A DNA stretch of 64,000 bases from Flavobacterium succinicans LMG 10402. GTDB lineage: Bacteria; Bacteroidota; Bacteroidia; Flavobacteriales; Flavobacteriaceae. The number at the start of each line of letters is the position of its first letter. The first letter of the stretch is position 1. The stretch lies in contig NZ_JATV01000002.1 in NCBI RefSeq assembly GCF_000611675.1, forward strand, positions 1 through 64,000, given 5' to 3'. Below the pieces are notes generated by a model, which ran no database searches, had not been told where the DNA came from, and saw nothing but the letters and a program-made list of their open reading frames with translations. Below, piece by piece: positions 25,283 through 35,854 of this stretch. Both the position numbers and the translations under genes were made by a program.

Positions 25283-25631
25283 AACTATACTTTTTAGTTG
25301 AATTAAATTTGGGGAATTTTCTAAAAAAGTAATTTTATGCTATAGGCTCTACAAAATTTTGGTTGGTTAATTGTGTCAAATTTAACTATTTTTCCCAAAA
25401 ACAAACTGTTTTTTTTAACTTTTTTAATAAAAAGCAATTCTTTGAAACAATACAAGTACTGCCATCAAAAAAGTAGTTTATGAATTCTCCTATTTATATA
25501 ATTATTCCCATTGCAACAAAAGCCTAATAGGAAATAATAAAAATATAAAACCGTCTTAAGAAAATATCGCGATCAACCTTTGATCCTGAGATTTCCTTAA
25601 GACGGTTTTATTGAATGCCCCTATTTAAATA
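25283..25631. other. Gap between the sigma-factor gene and the GH3 gene
   Basis: No gene is seen. On the minus strand TAAATTTG (25377-25384) is a possible -7 box for the sigma-factor gene, which would leave a leader of about 90 bases. The terminator at 25547-25610 occupies the other end. Confidence 0.5.
25547..25610 (-). terminator. Terminator of the polysaccharide utilization locus
   Basis: AAAACCGTCTTAAG and CTTAAGACGGTTTT form a perfect 14-base stem around a loop that itself contains a short GATC repeat. It follows the GH3 stop by about 20 bases and marks the downstream edge of the locus. Confidence 0.8.
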
Positions 25632-27917
25632 CTAGTTGATTAATTGAAAATCAGCTTGTAACGTTTGAGCCGAGTTGCCTCCTACAAACACTTTAAATTC
25701 CCCTTTTTCAGCTTCCCATTTATTATTGGCAGAATAAAATTCTAACATTTTTTCGTCAATGGTAAAGGTTACCTTTTTGGATTCGTTAGGTTGTAATTCA
25801 ATCCTTTCAAAACCTTTTAGTTCCAGTACTGGACGCGTTACGCTGGCAAATAAGTCATGAATATACAATTGTACCACTTCTTTTCCTGCTACTTTTCCTG
25901 AATTGGTTACCACAACAGACACTTCAATTGTTCCATTTGATTTTAAAGTAGGAGCAGATAATTTCAAATCCGCATAATCAAACTTAGCATAACTTAAACC
26001 ATAGCCAAAAGGGTACAAAGGCGTGTTTTTTTCGTCAATAAAATGCGACCAAAAAACGGTACCAGGATCTAATGCATAAGGACGTCCTGTGTTTTTGTGA
26101 TTGTAATAAATTGGGACTTGGCCTACGCTACGTGGAAAGGTCATGGGTAATTTTCCACTCGGATTGTAATCACCGTATAGCACTTGTGCAATGGCATTCC
26201 CACTTTGAGCTCCTAATTGCCAAGCTTCAACAATGGCTGGAATGTTTTCATCTGCCCAAGGAATAGCCAAAGGACGTCCGTTTTGTAATACTAAAACAAC
26301 ATTTTTGTTGACTGCATAAATCGCTTCTAATAATTCTTGTTGCACACCTGGTAAGGTAATATCGGCTCTGCTTCTCGCCTCACCTGATTGTAGTCCGTGT
26401 TCGCCCAAAACCATCACCACTACATCAGCTTTTTGGGCAGCCGCAATGGCTTCTGGAAAACCACTTTTGTCAGTGGTATTAAGTTTGGCTTCAAAAACAA
26501 ATTTAGGTTCTTCGGTCACTACCTCAGCTCCTTTGGCAAAAATCAATTCATTTTCGGTATAGGCTTGCATTCCTTCTAAAACCGATACAGCTGAATTTTC
26601 GTCAGCAGCTAAGCGCCAGTTGCCCAGCGGACTGGTTTTATCCGAAGCCAAAGCGCCAATTAAAGCAATTTTTTGACCTGATTTTTTCAAAGGCAACAAC
26701 TCATTATTGTTTTTTAATAGAACAATAGATTTTTTGGCCATATCCAAAACGGTTTGTTGAAATTCGGGTTTCCCTACCGTGGCGGCTTCATGCGCTTCAT
26801 CACAATATTTGTACGGATCATCAAACAGGCCTAATAAAAATTTGGTTCTTAAAATACGTTTCACCGCATCGTCTACCAAGCTTTCTTTTACTTTTCCTTC
26901 GCGAACCAATTGTGCCAAATGATCAACATAGGCATAGGATTCCATGTCCATATCCGATCCAGCATTTAGAGCAAATTCGGCTGATTGTTTTAAATCCTTG
27001 GCATAACCGTGCAATTGCATTTCTAGAATAGATCCCCAATCAGAAACGACAAATCCTTGAAATCCCCAATCGCCTTTTAAAATTTTACGTTGTAAATATG
27101 CATTACCCGTTGCAGGAATTCCGTTGAGTTCATTGAATGAATTCATAAACGACAACACTCCTGCATCTACCGCTGCTTTAAAAGGAGGCATCACTATATT
27201 GTGAAGCGTTGATTCGCCAATGTCTACCGTATTATAATCTCTACCAGACTCGGCAAAAGCGTAGCCAGCAAAATGTTTGGCACAGGCCAAAATGTTTTTA
27301 TTCGAACTGAAATCGCCTTGAAAACCTTCGACTCTAGCTTTGGCAATTAAACTACCTAAATAAGGATCTTCTCCTGCTCCCTCCATTACGCGTCCCCAAC
27401 GCGCGTCTCTACCAACATCCACCATGGGCGCAAAGGTCCAGTTGATACCAACGGCTCCAGCCTCTTCCGCAGCCATGGCCGCCGAGGCTTTAATGGCTTC
27501 TAAATCCCAACTCGCACTTTCCGCTAATGGAATAGGGCTTATGGTTTTGTAACCATGAATCACGTCAAAACCAAATAATAAAGGAATACCTAAACGGGTT
27601 TCTTCTACCGCAATTTTTTGCAAGGCACGCACGTCTTTTACCCCTCTAACATTAAGCATCGAGCCAACATAGCCTTTTCTTAAATCGTCATATTTCTTGG
27701 CCGCTTTACCCTCTTGTGGTTTGGGTCCTGTAACATCCCAAAAACCATTGTATTGGTTCAATTGTCCCACTTTTTCTTCGAGTGTCATTTTTTTTAATAA
27801 CCCTGACACCTTTTTGTCTAAACTAACCGCAGTGTATTTGGATTTATTTTGAGCCAAAACACTACTAATTTGCAGTATCAAACTCATAAGTATCAATAGT
27901 ATTTGTTTTTTTCTCAT
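25632..27917 (-). CDS. Glycoside hydrolase family 3 beta-glucosidase (BglX-like)
   Basis: A periplasmic exo-acting beta-glucosidase that would release glucose from beta-glucan oligosaccharides. A signal peptide (MRKKQILLILMSLILQISSVLAQ) sets the start at 27917; the upstream open codons are not used. The GH3 N-terminal barrel has GWGFQGFVVSDW-type sequence (KGDWGFQGFVVSDWGS) with the nucleophile Asp and the KHFAGY substrate motif. The alpha/beta sandwich and a C-terminal fibronectin-like domain (about the last 100 residues) follow. It is separated from the upstream symporter by a terminator, so it probably has its own promoter within the locus. Confidence 0.92.
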   Translation of the reverse strand: MRKKQILLILMSLILQISSVLAQNKSKYTAVSLDKKVSGLLKKMTLEEKVGQLNQYNGFWDVTGPKPQEGKAAKKYDDLRKGYVGSMLNVRGVKDVRALQKIAVEETRLGIPLLFGFDVIHGYKTISPIPLAESASWDLEAIKASAAMAAEEAGAVGINWTFAPMVDVGRDARWGRVMEGAGEDPYLGSLIAKARVEGFQGDFSSNKNILACAKHFAGYAFAESGRDYNTVDIGESTLHNIVMPPFKAAVDAGVLSFMNSFNELNGIPATGNAYLQRKILKGDWGFQGFVVSDWGSILEMQLHGYAKDLKQSAEFALNAGSDMDMESYAYVDHLAQLVREGKVKESLVDDAVKRILRTKFLLGLFDDPYKYCDEAHEAATVGKPEFQQTVLDMAKKSIVLLKNNNELLPLKKSGQKIALIGALASDKTSPLGNWRLAADENSAVSVLEGMQAYTENELIFAKGAEVVTEEPKFVFEAKLNTTDKSGFPEAIAAAQKADVVVMVLGEHGLQSGEARSRADITLPGVQQELLEAIYAVNKNVVLVLQNGRPLAIPWADENIPAIVEAWQLGAQSGNAIAQVLYGDYNPSGKLPMTFPRSVGQVPIYYNHKNTGRPYALDPGTVFWSHFIDEKNTPLYPFGYGLSYAKFDYADLKLSAPTLKSNGTIEVSVVVTNSGKVAGKEVVQLYIHDLFASVTRPVLELKGFERIELQPNESKKVTFTIDEKMLEFYSANNKWEAEKGEFKVFVGGNSAQTLQADFQLIN

Positions 27918-28036
27918 TTGTTTATATTTAATTAGATTCAATTTCTTTCCAAGTTTATTAGTGTTCCAAATATTGTAAATCATGTAGAATACATCCGAAG
28001 TCACATCTTACAACAAACTTTTATTTATTTAAATGC

Positions 28037-28072
28037 AAAAAACAATACTACTTGCATAGTATTGTTTTTTTT
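28037..28072 (-). terminator. Terminator between the symporter and GH3 genes
   Basis: AACAATACTA and TAGTATTGTT pair around CTTGCA with A-runs and T-runs on both sides. It would end or attenuate transcription coming from the symporter gene. Confidence 0.8.
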
Positions 28073-28165
28073 CTTTGCTCCTTGAACAAAAAAACGAATA
28101 ATTTACAAATAAAGGAAGCAGCACTATAACTTTATCATTTTTTTGACTAAATGAAGTATGTTTTC

Positions 28166-29596
28166 CTACTTTGTTAAGGCTTTCCTTTGATCCAATGCTT
28201 GTTTAATTTCTTTGGCTTTTTCTTCGCTCAAATCATAGTCTTTCATGATCCACATGGCGATCAAGGTCCCACATATAGGAATTCCTGAAAAGAAAAGTCG
28301 TAAACCAGTAACAGCGCCTTCTGATTGAGTAGCAGCACCTGCTTCAAAGGCCACAGCCGACATAATTACTCCTGTTAAAAGCCCTGCAATAGCAAAACCA
28401 AACTTTACCATCCACCAGTAAATAGCTCCAAACACTCCTTCCCTTCTTTTTCCTGAAGCTAATTCATCCATATCACACACATCGGCTGTCATAGACATCA
28501 TCATGGTAAATAAACTTCCGATACCAAAGGAGAAGAAAGGCAAGGCAAACAAAAACATATAAGGTTTACCTGGAATAAAGAGAAACCAAAGCAAAATATA
28601 GCCAAAAATGGAAATACCTTGACAAATTAAAAAGGTTTTCTTTTTTTCGATTTTCTTAGACATCCAGGCTACAATCGGAATGACGATAAAAGTGGTCGAC
28701 AATGCCCCAATACAACCAAAAAGTGTAGGCCAAATACCCGAAGCCGCGGTATCTCCATTAAACAAATAATAGACCACAATAAAAAAAGTAAATCCTGCTA
28801 CTGTATTAAAGGCATTAAAGATAAAGAAGGTAGCAATACACAACTTTCTAAACGGTTTATTACGAAAGGCTTCTTTAAAATTCAACAAGATTTCTTTCAT
28901 ACTTCCTCCAATGGTTTTGAAGGTTAATGGCTCTAATTTATCATCAAATTGTGTGGATTTACTTTTGATAAAAATAGCTGGTACCATAGCCAAAATCATG
29001 AACACAATACCCACCCAAACTGCTAAAGTTCTAGTCGCAGTATCGGCATTAGGAAACCATGAAGGGTCGTACATAATTACCCAAAACCAAGGCGCAATTA
29101 CCCATGCCCATTGACCAATCCATTGTGAAACAGCCATGATGGATGTACGCTCATGAAAATCATCGCTCATCTCATACCCCATGGCTACATAAGGAACACT
29201 AAAAATAGATAGTCCGATGTGAAAAATAAGCGACCAAATCAGGAAAAAAGTAAAATTATACAACACACTATCTTCTCGATATAACTGCCACATAATTATA
29301 AATGAAATCCCCATAATTATGGAACCCAAAAAAACATACTGTCTTCTTCTGCCCCAAACTGATTTGGTATTATCTGAAATAAATCCCATGATAGGGTCGA
29401 AAAACGCATCGACAATTCGTGGTACAAAAAACAATACTCCCCACATCCAAGAGGGCATGCCTAAATTCTCTACCAAAACCACCATAAATATACCCAGTGC
29501 CGCAGGAAACATTTGGTTGGCTAACATCCCCAATCCAAAAGCTATTTTTTGTCCCATCGGTACTTTATTGACCAAGCTTTTACTAGTATTATTCAT
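28166..29596 (-). CDS. GPH-family sugar:cation symporter (MFS)
   Basis: A 476-residue inner-membrane carrier with twelve helices. The glycoside-pentoside-hexuronide signature is clear: IAFGLGMLANQM, PRIVDAFFDPIMGFISDNTKS and WGRRRQYVF. These carriers import mono- or short oligosaccharides with a cation. In this locus it is the likely route for glucose or short beta-1,3-gluco-oligosaccharides from periplasm to cytoplasm, where the phosphorylase-like enzyme encoded at 30936-34337 could use them. It lies 84 bases downstream of the GH17 gene. Confidence 0.88.
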   Translation of the reverse strand: MNNTSKSLVNKVPMGQKIAFGLGMLANQMFPAALGIFMVVLVENLGMPSWMWGVLFFVPRIVDAFFDPIMGFISDNTKSVWGRRRQYVFLGSIIMGISFIIMWQLYREDSVLYNFTFFLIWSLIFHIGLSIFSVPYVAMGYEMSDDFHERTSIMAVSQWIGQWAWVIAPWFWVIMYDPSWFPNADTATRTLAVWVGIVFMILAMVPAIFIKSKSTQFDDKLEPLTFKTIGGSMKEILLNFKEAFRNKPFRKLCIATFFIFNAFNTVAGFTFFIVVYYLFNGDTAASGIWPTLFGCIGALSTTFIVIPIVAWMSKKIEKKKTFLICQGISIFGYILLWFLFIPGKPYMFLFALPFFSFGIGSLFTMMMSMTADVCDMDELASGKRREGVFGAIYWWMVKFGFAIAGLLTGVIMSAVAFEAGAATQSEGAVTGLRLFFSGIPICGTLIAMWIMKDYDLSEEKAKEIKQALDQRKALTK

Positions 29597-29680
29597 ATTT
29601 TTTTTATTTAAAAAAGTAATGAGCTATCATATCGAAGCAGTTTTACCTCATCAACATTCCATTACTTTTCGTTACTTTAA

Positions 29681-30934
29681 TTAATGCTTCATTGCGGGAG
29701 TTTTAACTTCTTTCCACAACGCTGCTTCGTTTCCATCGTAAGTTTTTGTAATGGACTTTCCATCACGGGTAAGGTTTTTAAAAACGCCTTGATCTACTAA
29801 ATTCCATAGTGCATATTTGGCTTGGCCTTGTAAATTGATCAATCCAAAGTGATTTTCAGACCCCAAAGAATTTTTGCTATCTTTCCATTGTTCGTCAAAC
29901 CCTTCAAAGTAAAAAAGTGACACGCCTGTGGTTGTACTCCAGTCTCTCATAAGTTGGAAATAGACTGCGGCTTTGTATTCGTCGGTAGCTTTGGAGCCCT
30001 CGGTACCATAAAACTCGTTCGACACACTGGCCCAACCTGTTTCGCCAATATGCATTGGTTTGTTGATGCCTAAGGAGGTCATGTATTTTTTTACGTTCGA
30101 AAATTGCGAAATGGCATAGTCTCGAGCGCGTTCCATCGCCTTGTTAATTTTTTCTTTTTCAGAAAGATTCGCTTCCTCTGGCAGCACTCCCCAAAATTGT
30201 GGGTTGTAATGCGTATCATGCATCGGATAGGTGTGCACTGAAATATAATCTATCGCTTTCATCAATTGGGTCAAGTCTTCCACATGATATTCTTTGTCGC
30301 CCCCGCCCCAAGAGGCAAAATTGTCGGAGCTGGTAATCCAAAGGTCTTTGGGTAGGTCGCCTTTTTGCTTTAAGGCTTGCAAATGATTCACCCATTTCAA
30401 AATAATATTGGGTTCTACATAATAGGCGTAGGCCCATTTGACCATGGCTTCATTGCCCACGGCAATTATTTTGATGATGTCGGGATACAATTTTGTCAAG
30501 CGAACGGCTTCGGCAATTTCGATAGGATTACGTTCGCTGTCTTGATTACGAATCAAAGGCTGATCGGTCCATGAATTCTTGCAATCAATCCAAGCGCCTA
30601 GCATCACGTACATTTCAAAAGCTGGGTTTTCCTTTCGGAGCAATCGAATGGCTTCTAACAGACGGGCCGTTTCCGCATAATGCACATTATAGGTGCGCAA
30701 GACTTTAACATTCATAGCCGAAAGTATCCTCAAATCGTCTGCAATTTGCGCCAACGTAGGCACCACTTCTCTGGAATTGGTTCGGTACCCACCATAACAC
30801 ATGGCTTGGTAGTTGGGATTGCCCAAGAGCGTTGCCGCCGAAACTTCTTTGGGTAAGGAAGTTTGGGTGGATTTACAACTCAAAAAAGCCATCGTTAGCA
30901 GTAGGACTACAATAATTGGGCTGTTTTTTTTCAT
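29681..30934 (-). CDS. Glycoside hydrolase family 17-like lipoprotein
   Basis: A 417-residue lipoprotein (lipobox AFLSC, Cys20) with a TIM barrel. The predicted acid/base is Glu162 in AVGNEAM and the nucleophile Glu298 in HIGETGWAS; the latter matches the GH17 signature E-x-G-W-P except that Pro is Ala. GH17 enzymes cut beta-1,3-glucans or transfer their chains, and flavobacterial laminarin loci commonly carry one. The start is 1 base after the phosphorylase gene's stop, so the two are translated from one message. Confidence 0.78.
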   Translation of the reverse strand: MKKNSPIIVVLLLTMAFLSCKSTQTSLPKEVSAATLLGNPNYQAMCYGGYRTNSREVVPTLAQIADDLRILSAMNVKVLRTYNVHYAETARLLEAIRLLRKENPAFEMYVMLGAWIDCKNSWTDQPLIRNQDSERNPIEIAEAVRLTKLYPDIIKIIAVGNEAMVKWAYAYYVEPNIILKWVNHLQALKQKGDLPKDLWITSSDNFASWGGGDKEYHVEDLTQLMKAIDYISVHTYPMHDTHYNPQFWGVLPEEANLSEKEKINKAMERARDYAISQFSNVKKYMTSLGINKPMHIGETGWASVSNEFYGTEGSKATDEYKAAVYFQLMRDWSTTTGVSLFYFEGFDEQWKDSKNSLGSENHFGLINLQGQAKYALWNLVDQGVFKNLTRDGKSITKTYDGNEAALWKEVKTPAMKH

Positions 30935-30935
30935 T

Positions 30936-33900
30936 TTAAATGGACTTTAAAGAAACCGTAAGCAGCCTAATTTCACCAGTTCTGTTGGCAATTTTTTGGC
31001 TTAACTCGTGGGTCAAGGTAGTACCGTCCCACTTTTCTTTGGCTCCTGATTTAAAATGTACTTCGATTGCCTCTTGCTCCGCCAATTGGTACACTACAGG
31101 CACCTGACACACCGTAAAAGCCAAACTTTCAGGGTGTAACGTCAGGGTGTATTTCTCATTATGAAGATCATAAAACGTTACTTCTTCCGTTTGCGTCAAG
31201 AACTGATTTTTATCTAAAAAGGTAGGAGCAAATGACAAAACACCAGCTTTGACTTGCAATCCTAATTCGCCTTTTCGGGTCAAAATATCCTCTTTTACTT
31301 GTCCCGTCATACCCGGTTGTTGTGCGCCACGGTGTGATGGTGTATGCGAATACGGATCGGTGGTAAACGCACCATACAATTTCGTGGTTTTATGTACGCC
31401 AATTCCGGCTTTCACTCCATAATAATGCTCGCGTAAAGCCCCAACTAGCGTTGGTTCTTTTTGTTCTTCGGTGGCTTTTTGCAGCACTTCTTGAACCGCT
31501 ACGTGCAGTTTCGAAATCATGTGCCAGAATGTAGAACCTAAACCTTCATAACCAAAGAATGTCCCGGAGCGTCCTGTAAAAGCTTTATGATTGAATACCT
31601 CTTCAAAAATTTGAAAGATCAGTGCCGATTCTTGTGCCACTAAAGCGCTGTATTGCTCCTTTTTCTGAAGTTGTGCTAAGGATTTTTTCACATCATCGGC
31701 ATTATGGAAATTACCGTTAAAATGATACACCCCTTTCCTATCTTGATTCACAATAGCCCCATTTCCATCGGCTAATAATTGGGAAAGCAATTTTGATTTT
31801 TGAACGCTTTGTGCTGGAATACAGTTTTTTTCTAAAAACTTAGGTAAGTCTTTGTTCGGATACAACATGTAGGTGTTTTGATCTGCGCGATACAAAGCAC
31901 TGTTTCGCATTGCATCAATCGTTTTTAGCGCCGCTTCTGAACTCAAATAGCCCGAACTTAAAACCGCCACTTGCCCTTCTAGCATTTCGCTTAAGTAAGA
32001 AATCGTTACGCCTTCATTTTCGATAGACATCAAATTGTAGGCGTGGTACAAGTCGTCTGTACGTTCATTGGCTTTGATAGTATGATCTAAAAAGCGTAAC
32101 GTTAAAGCCGTGAAATCTACTAATTCCGACACTTGCAAGGCGTGTTTTTGCCCAGAGAAACCAAAACTATAAATGTGCAAACGGTATTTTGAAGCGGCTT
32201 CACCCAACTCATCCAAGATGGCTTTGCGTTGTACATTGTCAATTTTTCCTGCCAGCCCCTTTTCATTTTCGATGAAACATTCTGAAATACCAGCAAAAAA
32301 CTGCAACAATTCATTAGAAATTGCTACACTTTCCTTTGGATAAGCAGCCAACATCGTACCGAATGAAGTCATGAAACGACGTAAATAATACAGGGTCACC
32401 ATAGACACGCCATTCCCCACTAAAGCATTATTGGCATCATTCCATTCTGGACGTTGTGTGTTCATCCAAATTCCACCTTCGGGTATAAAGTTGGATAATT
32501 TGGCTAAGATCATCGCCAACATCTTTTCGATGAAATTAACATGATGAATTTCATTTTTAGCCGTCACCAACAAAGCGCCATCAGCTCCTAATTGGGCTTT
32601 ACGCTCGAGAATTACTTTTTCCCAACTGTGACTGTAATCGATGGTCTCTTTTGAATTCTTTAAAATGTCTTGGTAAGGTTTGATGGTATACGGCACGGCA
32701 GCATATACGAAGCAATTTTTATCAAAATACTCTTGTAGTTTTCCAGGGTAGTATTTTTCGGCAAATTCTAAAAATTTCTGCAAGTAAATCACTTGATGAT
32801 CGCCCCAGTAGCCGATGTAGGACCAAGGATTATCGGGTTCTATGGCTTCCCAATCGAAACCACTTTTGGTCACACGGTACGGATTGTAGCCATCAAAAGT
32901 AGAAGCATTCAAGAATTTATGAATCATACCTTCGATGAAATTAGGATAGGCATAGGCTAAGGCTTCCCAGTTTTGGAAAATATCTCTCCAATTGCCTTCA
33001 TAATCTAGTACTTTGGAACCGTCTGACTCGTTGCGGGTGTTAATGGAAAATTTATTCCACGGACGACTTGGATCGCCATGACGACGACTGAATTTTAACG
33101 GTAAATATTCGGTACACAATCGCACTAGATCCTGATCTTCTTGATTTTCTAGGCTTTGCAATAAGTCGGTATAATTGAATTCTTGTCCTAAATTATCAAA
33201 GAAAGCTTGGTTTTTGGCAAAAACTTCGGCATTGGCTTTTTCAAAATAAGACACAAAATCGTCTTTTCCGATCAGATAATTTTCGTCAAAAATTCCGCCA
33301 CGCATACAGTTGAACAGTACATTAGAGAAATGACGCGCATCGGAACGTTTGTCAGCGGTATATTGTAAGCCATCAGAGGCGGCATTGAGCGCCATTAAAT
33401 TTTGGGTACCCAACACGACATCTTGGTCCAACTGATTTTCTAGCGAAGCATCGGTAGTAATCGCTTCGCAAAGGGCCACTACTTGTGCTTGATTTTGATT
33501 CACATTGGTCACGAACTTCCAAGATTTGGTAGCATTCGCGGCTATTGAAAGTTCACTTACTACAAAATAAGCGCCTTTTTCACCTTTATTATCGGTTTCT
33601 TGAGTTACTTTTTGCCCTTTTCTAAAAGCAGGCAATTGTTTTGAAGACACTAAGTACGTTGGGTTTTCAGTACCTAATGACCATACTACATTGGCTTTCA
33701 GCGCCTCGCTAGGTTCGGCCCTGTCCACAATGATGGCACTTAAGGCAAAAATACCTAAACCGCTTTCTGCGTGCAATTCGGAACGTTTGTAGGCATCTAC
33801 CAAGTTGCTCGTGCTGTTTTGTAAATCGCTATGCACCCCATATGGCATGACATTTTGAAGACCGTCTAACACGGTAATTTGATACTCTTTATCCGAGCTA

Positions 33901-34337
33901 TTGATAACAGATGATTTTTTTACAAATCCAAAACGATCGCTAGAACTCCATTGGTAACGGAAGGTCAATTTCAAATCGGTATTGATTTCTTCAAAAATGA
34001 TGCTATTGCCATAGAAACTTTTGTACAAATTTTTGGTCAAAGTGTACTTTTCGTTGAAACGATCGCTGAAAGGTTCCCAAAGTTGCGTTTGTCCGTCCAA
34101 ATGCATTTGAACAATCGTTTTACTTCCGGTAGTATCTACTAATTCGGTAATTTTATCATCGGTATAATAAGGGAACAAAGCAAATTGGGCGTTTTTTCTA
34201 CCTGCGGTTAGACCACCGTTGCTGGAAATAAACATCCAGTGATCGGAATCGCTAACGATGCTCATAAAAAACGGTCTTAACTCGTCGCTATTTTCTATTT
34301 TATAATATTTTTCTCCTTCTAATTCTACTAGAGTCAT
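30936..34337 (-). CDS. Large GH94-like glycoside phosphorylase, probable GH149 beta-1,3-oligoglucan phosphorylase
   Basis: A 1133-residue protein with no signal peptide, hence cytoplasmic. An N-terminal beta-sandwich (about residues 1-300; EGEKYYKIENSDELRPFF, SSNGGLTAGRKNAQFALFP) precedes an (alpha/alpha)6 barrel with YEGNWRDIFQNWEAL (residues 446-460) and YIGYWGDHQVIYLQKFLEF, of the type that holds the catalytic Asp in GH94-related phosphorylases. The size, about 350 residues beyond GH94 cellobiose phosphorylases, and the beta-1,3-glucan locus fit GH149, which splits beta-1,3-gluco-oligosaccharides with phosphate to glucose-1-phosphate. The family assignment is recall and context, not a search; GH161 or an unclassified sister group is possible. 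Confidence 0.65.
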   Translation of the reverse strand: MTLVELEGEKYYKIENSDELRPFFMSIVSDSDHWMFISSNGGLTAGRKNAQFALFPYYTDDKITELVDTTGSKTIVQMHLDGQTQLWEPFSDRFNEKYTLTKNLYKSFYGNSIIFEEINTDLKLTFRYQWSSSDRFGFVKKSSVINSSDKEYQITVLDGLQNVMPYGVHSDLQNSTSNLVDAYKRSELHAESGLGIFALSAIIVDRAEPSEALKANVVWSLGTENPTYLVSSKQLPAFRKGQKVTQETDNKGEKGAYFVVSELSIAANATKSWKFVTNVNQNQAQVVALCEAITTDASLENQLDQDVVLGTQNLMALNAASDGLQYTADKRSDARHFSNVLFNCMRGGIFDENYLIGKDDFVSYFEKANAEVFAKNQAFFDNLGQEFNYTDLLQSLENQEDQDLVRLCTEYLPLKFSRRHGDPSRPWNKFSINTRNESDGSKVLDYEGNWRDIFQNWEALAYAYPNFIEGMIHKFLNASTFDGYNPYRVTKSGFDWEAIEPDNPWSYIGYWGDHQVIYLQKFLEFAEKYYPGKLQEYFDKNCFVYAAVPYTIKPYQDILKNSKETIDYSHSWEKVILERKAQLGADGALLVTAKNEIHHVNFIEKMLAMILAKLSNFIPEGGIWMNTQRPEWNDANNALVGNGVSMVTLYYLRRFMTSFGTMLAAYPKESVAISNELLQFFAGISECFIENEKGLAGKIDNVQRKAILDELGEAASKYRLHIYSFGFSGQKHALQVSELVDFTALTLRFLDHTIKANERTDDLYHAYNLMSIENEGVTISYLSEMLEGQVAVLSSGYLSSEAALKTIDAMRNSALYRADQNTYMLYPNKDLPKFLEKNCIPAQSVQKSKLLSQLLADGNGAIVNQDRKGVYHFNGNFHNADDVKKSLAQLQKKEQYSALVAQESALIFQIFEEVFNHKAFTGRSGTFFGYEGLGSTFWHMISKLHVAVQEVLQKATEEQKEPTLVGALREHYYGVKAGIGVHKTTKLYGAFTTDPYSHTPSHRGAQQPGMTGQVKEDILTRKGELGLQVKAGVLSFAPTFLDKNQFLTQTEEVTFYDLHNEKYTLTLHPESLAFTVCQVPVVYQLAEQEAIEVHFKSGAKEKWDGTTLTHELSQKIANRTGEIRLLTVSLKSI

Positions 34338-34418
34338 GAGATATTATTTTTAATTTATTATCTATTTAGTTCAATTGTTTTGGATATCAGAAACAAATTA
34401 CTTCTGGTATTATTCCAA

Positions 34419-35678
34419 TTATTTTATTTTTATTTTATTGACTTCAATGGCTTTCATCTTCTTTTGAAGTTTTGCCCTCGAGAAGTTTTTGGCATACGGA
34501 TTAATTTGGTGTATTTCTTTCAAAAGATAATAGGCCAATCTCGGTTGTAGTCCATAGACATCATTGTCAGCAGCTTTTTGTTTGGCACAAATCCCAAACC
34601 ATTCCTCGTTCATGTTGTTTTTTCCTTTTTCGAAGTCAAAAACATATCCTCCGTTGGCCCATGATGCGTGGGTATCATGCACATTCAAATTAGTGGTTTG
34701 TCCCATTTTCCACCAACCATCACTAAATTGGAAAGTGAAACCGCCAATACAATTTTGACTTTTTCCCATTCCAGCGGCATTTTCATAAATTTCTTTCCAA
34801 TTGCCTTTTAGAATTTCGGCTTGAGCTTTTTGGTCTTCTTTTTGGGTGATGGCATTAAAAGCATCCGATCCGAATTCGGTAAATACTACCGGTTTTCCGA
34901 ATGATTTGACTGTTTCAAACAAATCACCAAAAGAAATGCCGCGATAGACATTGATGCCTAATATATCAACGGCTGTACACTCTTCCTTAATCATATTAAG
35001 GAACAACACATCACCATTACAAATAGCAACTGGATGCGCTACGTCTGCCGCTTTCATAGCAACTGCCGCTTCATTAAAAAGCTGATACATGGCTCTAGCG
35101 CGTTTGGTTGATTTTTTGTCTTCAACGGGAATATTCTCGGTTTCGGCACCTTCCCAAAAAAGACCATAATTATTTTCATTCCCCAATAAATACAATAACA
35201 ATCCTTTGGTGTCTTTATATTCTAGGGCTAACTGTTGGACTTCTTTCAGGAGTGATTCCCGAACTTTAGTATCGGCATACTCGGTATTTGGCATCCAATT
35301 TCCATCCACAGCCACGCCGTAACGACCAAAAGAATGATTGAGCATGGTATAAATTCCAAACTTTGAATAAATGTATTCTATCCATTTTTTGGGGATTCCA
35401 GTGTACACTCTAATGGTGTTTACACCCATGTTTTTTAACAGCCCCATTTCATGATCCAAAGCCTTAACAATAAAAGCTTCGGGTTGTTCCCACAAGATGT
35501 AGGAATAATTTTTATCTATTGGAAAGTAATCCCAATTCATGCCATTGACCATGAATTTTTTTCCATCTACTTGAAGTGCTAAACCTGTCTTGTCTTGATG
35601 TACAACTACCTTGTTATTTTGAGCATAAAAAGATAATGAGCCGATTAAAAAAACAACTACTACAATAATTTTGTTCAT
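34419..35678 (-). CDS. Secreted clan GH-A glycosidase, family not assigned
   Basis: A 419-residue exported protein (signal MNKIIVVVVFLIGSLSFYAQ) with a TIM barrel. The catalytic pair is readable: Glu168 in YLLGNENNYG (acid/base) and Glu268 in PVVFTEFGSDAF (nucleophile), the clan GH-A layout. The N-terminal KFMVNGMNWDYFPI and MGVNTIRVYTG are of the GH2-barrel or glucanosyltransferase-like type. Substrate is probably a beta-glucan given the neighbours. It is preceded by a hairpin after the GH16 gene and followed by the phosphorylase gene 81 bases on. Confidence 0.7.
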   Translation of the reverse strand: MNKIIVVVVFLIGSLSFYAQNNKVVVHQDKTGLALQVDGKKFMVNGMNWDYFPIDKNYSYILWEQPEAFIVKALDHEMGLLKNMGVNTIRVYTGIPKKWIEYIYSKFGIYTMLNHSFGRYGVAVDGNWMPNTEYADTKVRESLLKEVQQLALEYKDTKGLLLYLLGNENNYGLFWEGAETENIPVEDKKSTKRARAMYQLFNEAAVAMKAADVAHPVAICNGDVLFLNMIKEECTAVDILGINVYRGISFGDLFETVKSFGKPVVFTEFGSDAFNAITQKEDQKAQAEILKGNWKEIYENAAGMGKSQNCIGGFTFQFSDGWWKMGQTTNLNVHDTHASWANGGYVFDFEKGKNNMNEEWFGICAKQKAADNDVYGLQPRLAYYLLKEIHQINPYAKNFSRAKLQKKMKAIEVNKIKIK

Positions 35679-35854
35679 GTAATTTTTTGATATTTTATTG
35701 CAATGTTTTTCTCAACATCCTTAGAAATTGAAAAAAGCATTAAAAAAAATGGTTGGAAAATATGATTTAAGCAGTATTGTATCGTACTACATTATAAAAA
35801 AAGCTTCAAAAACAGGTGTCAAAACTAAACACAAAACTGCTTTTGATTATAGTA

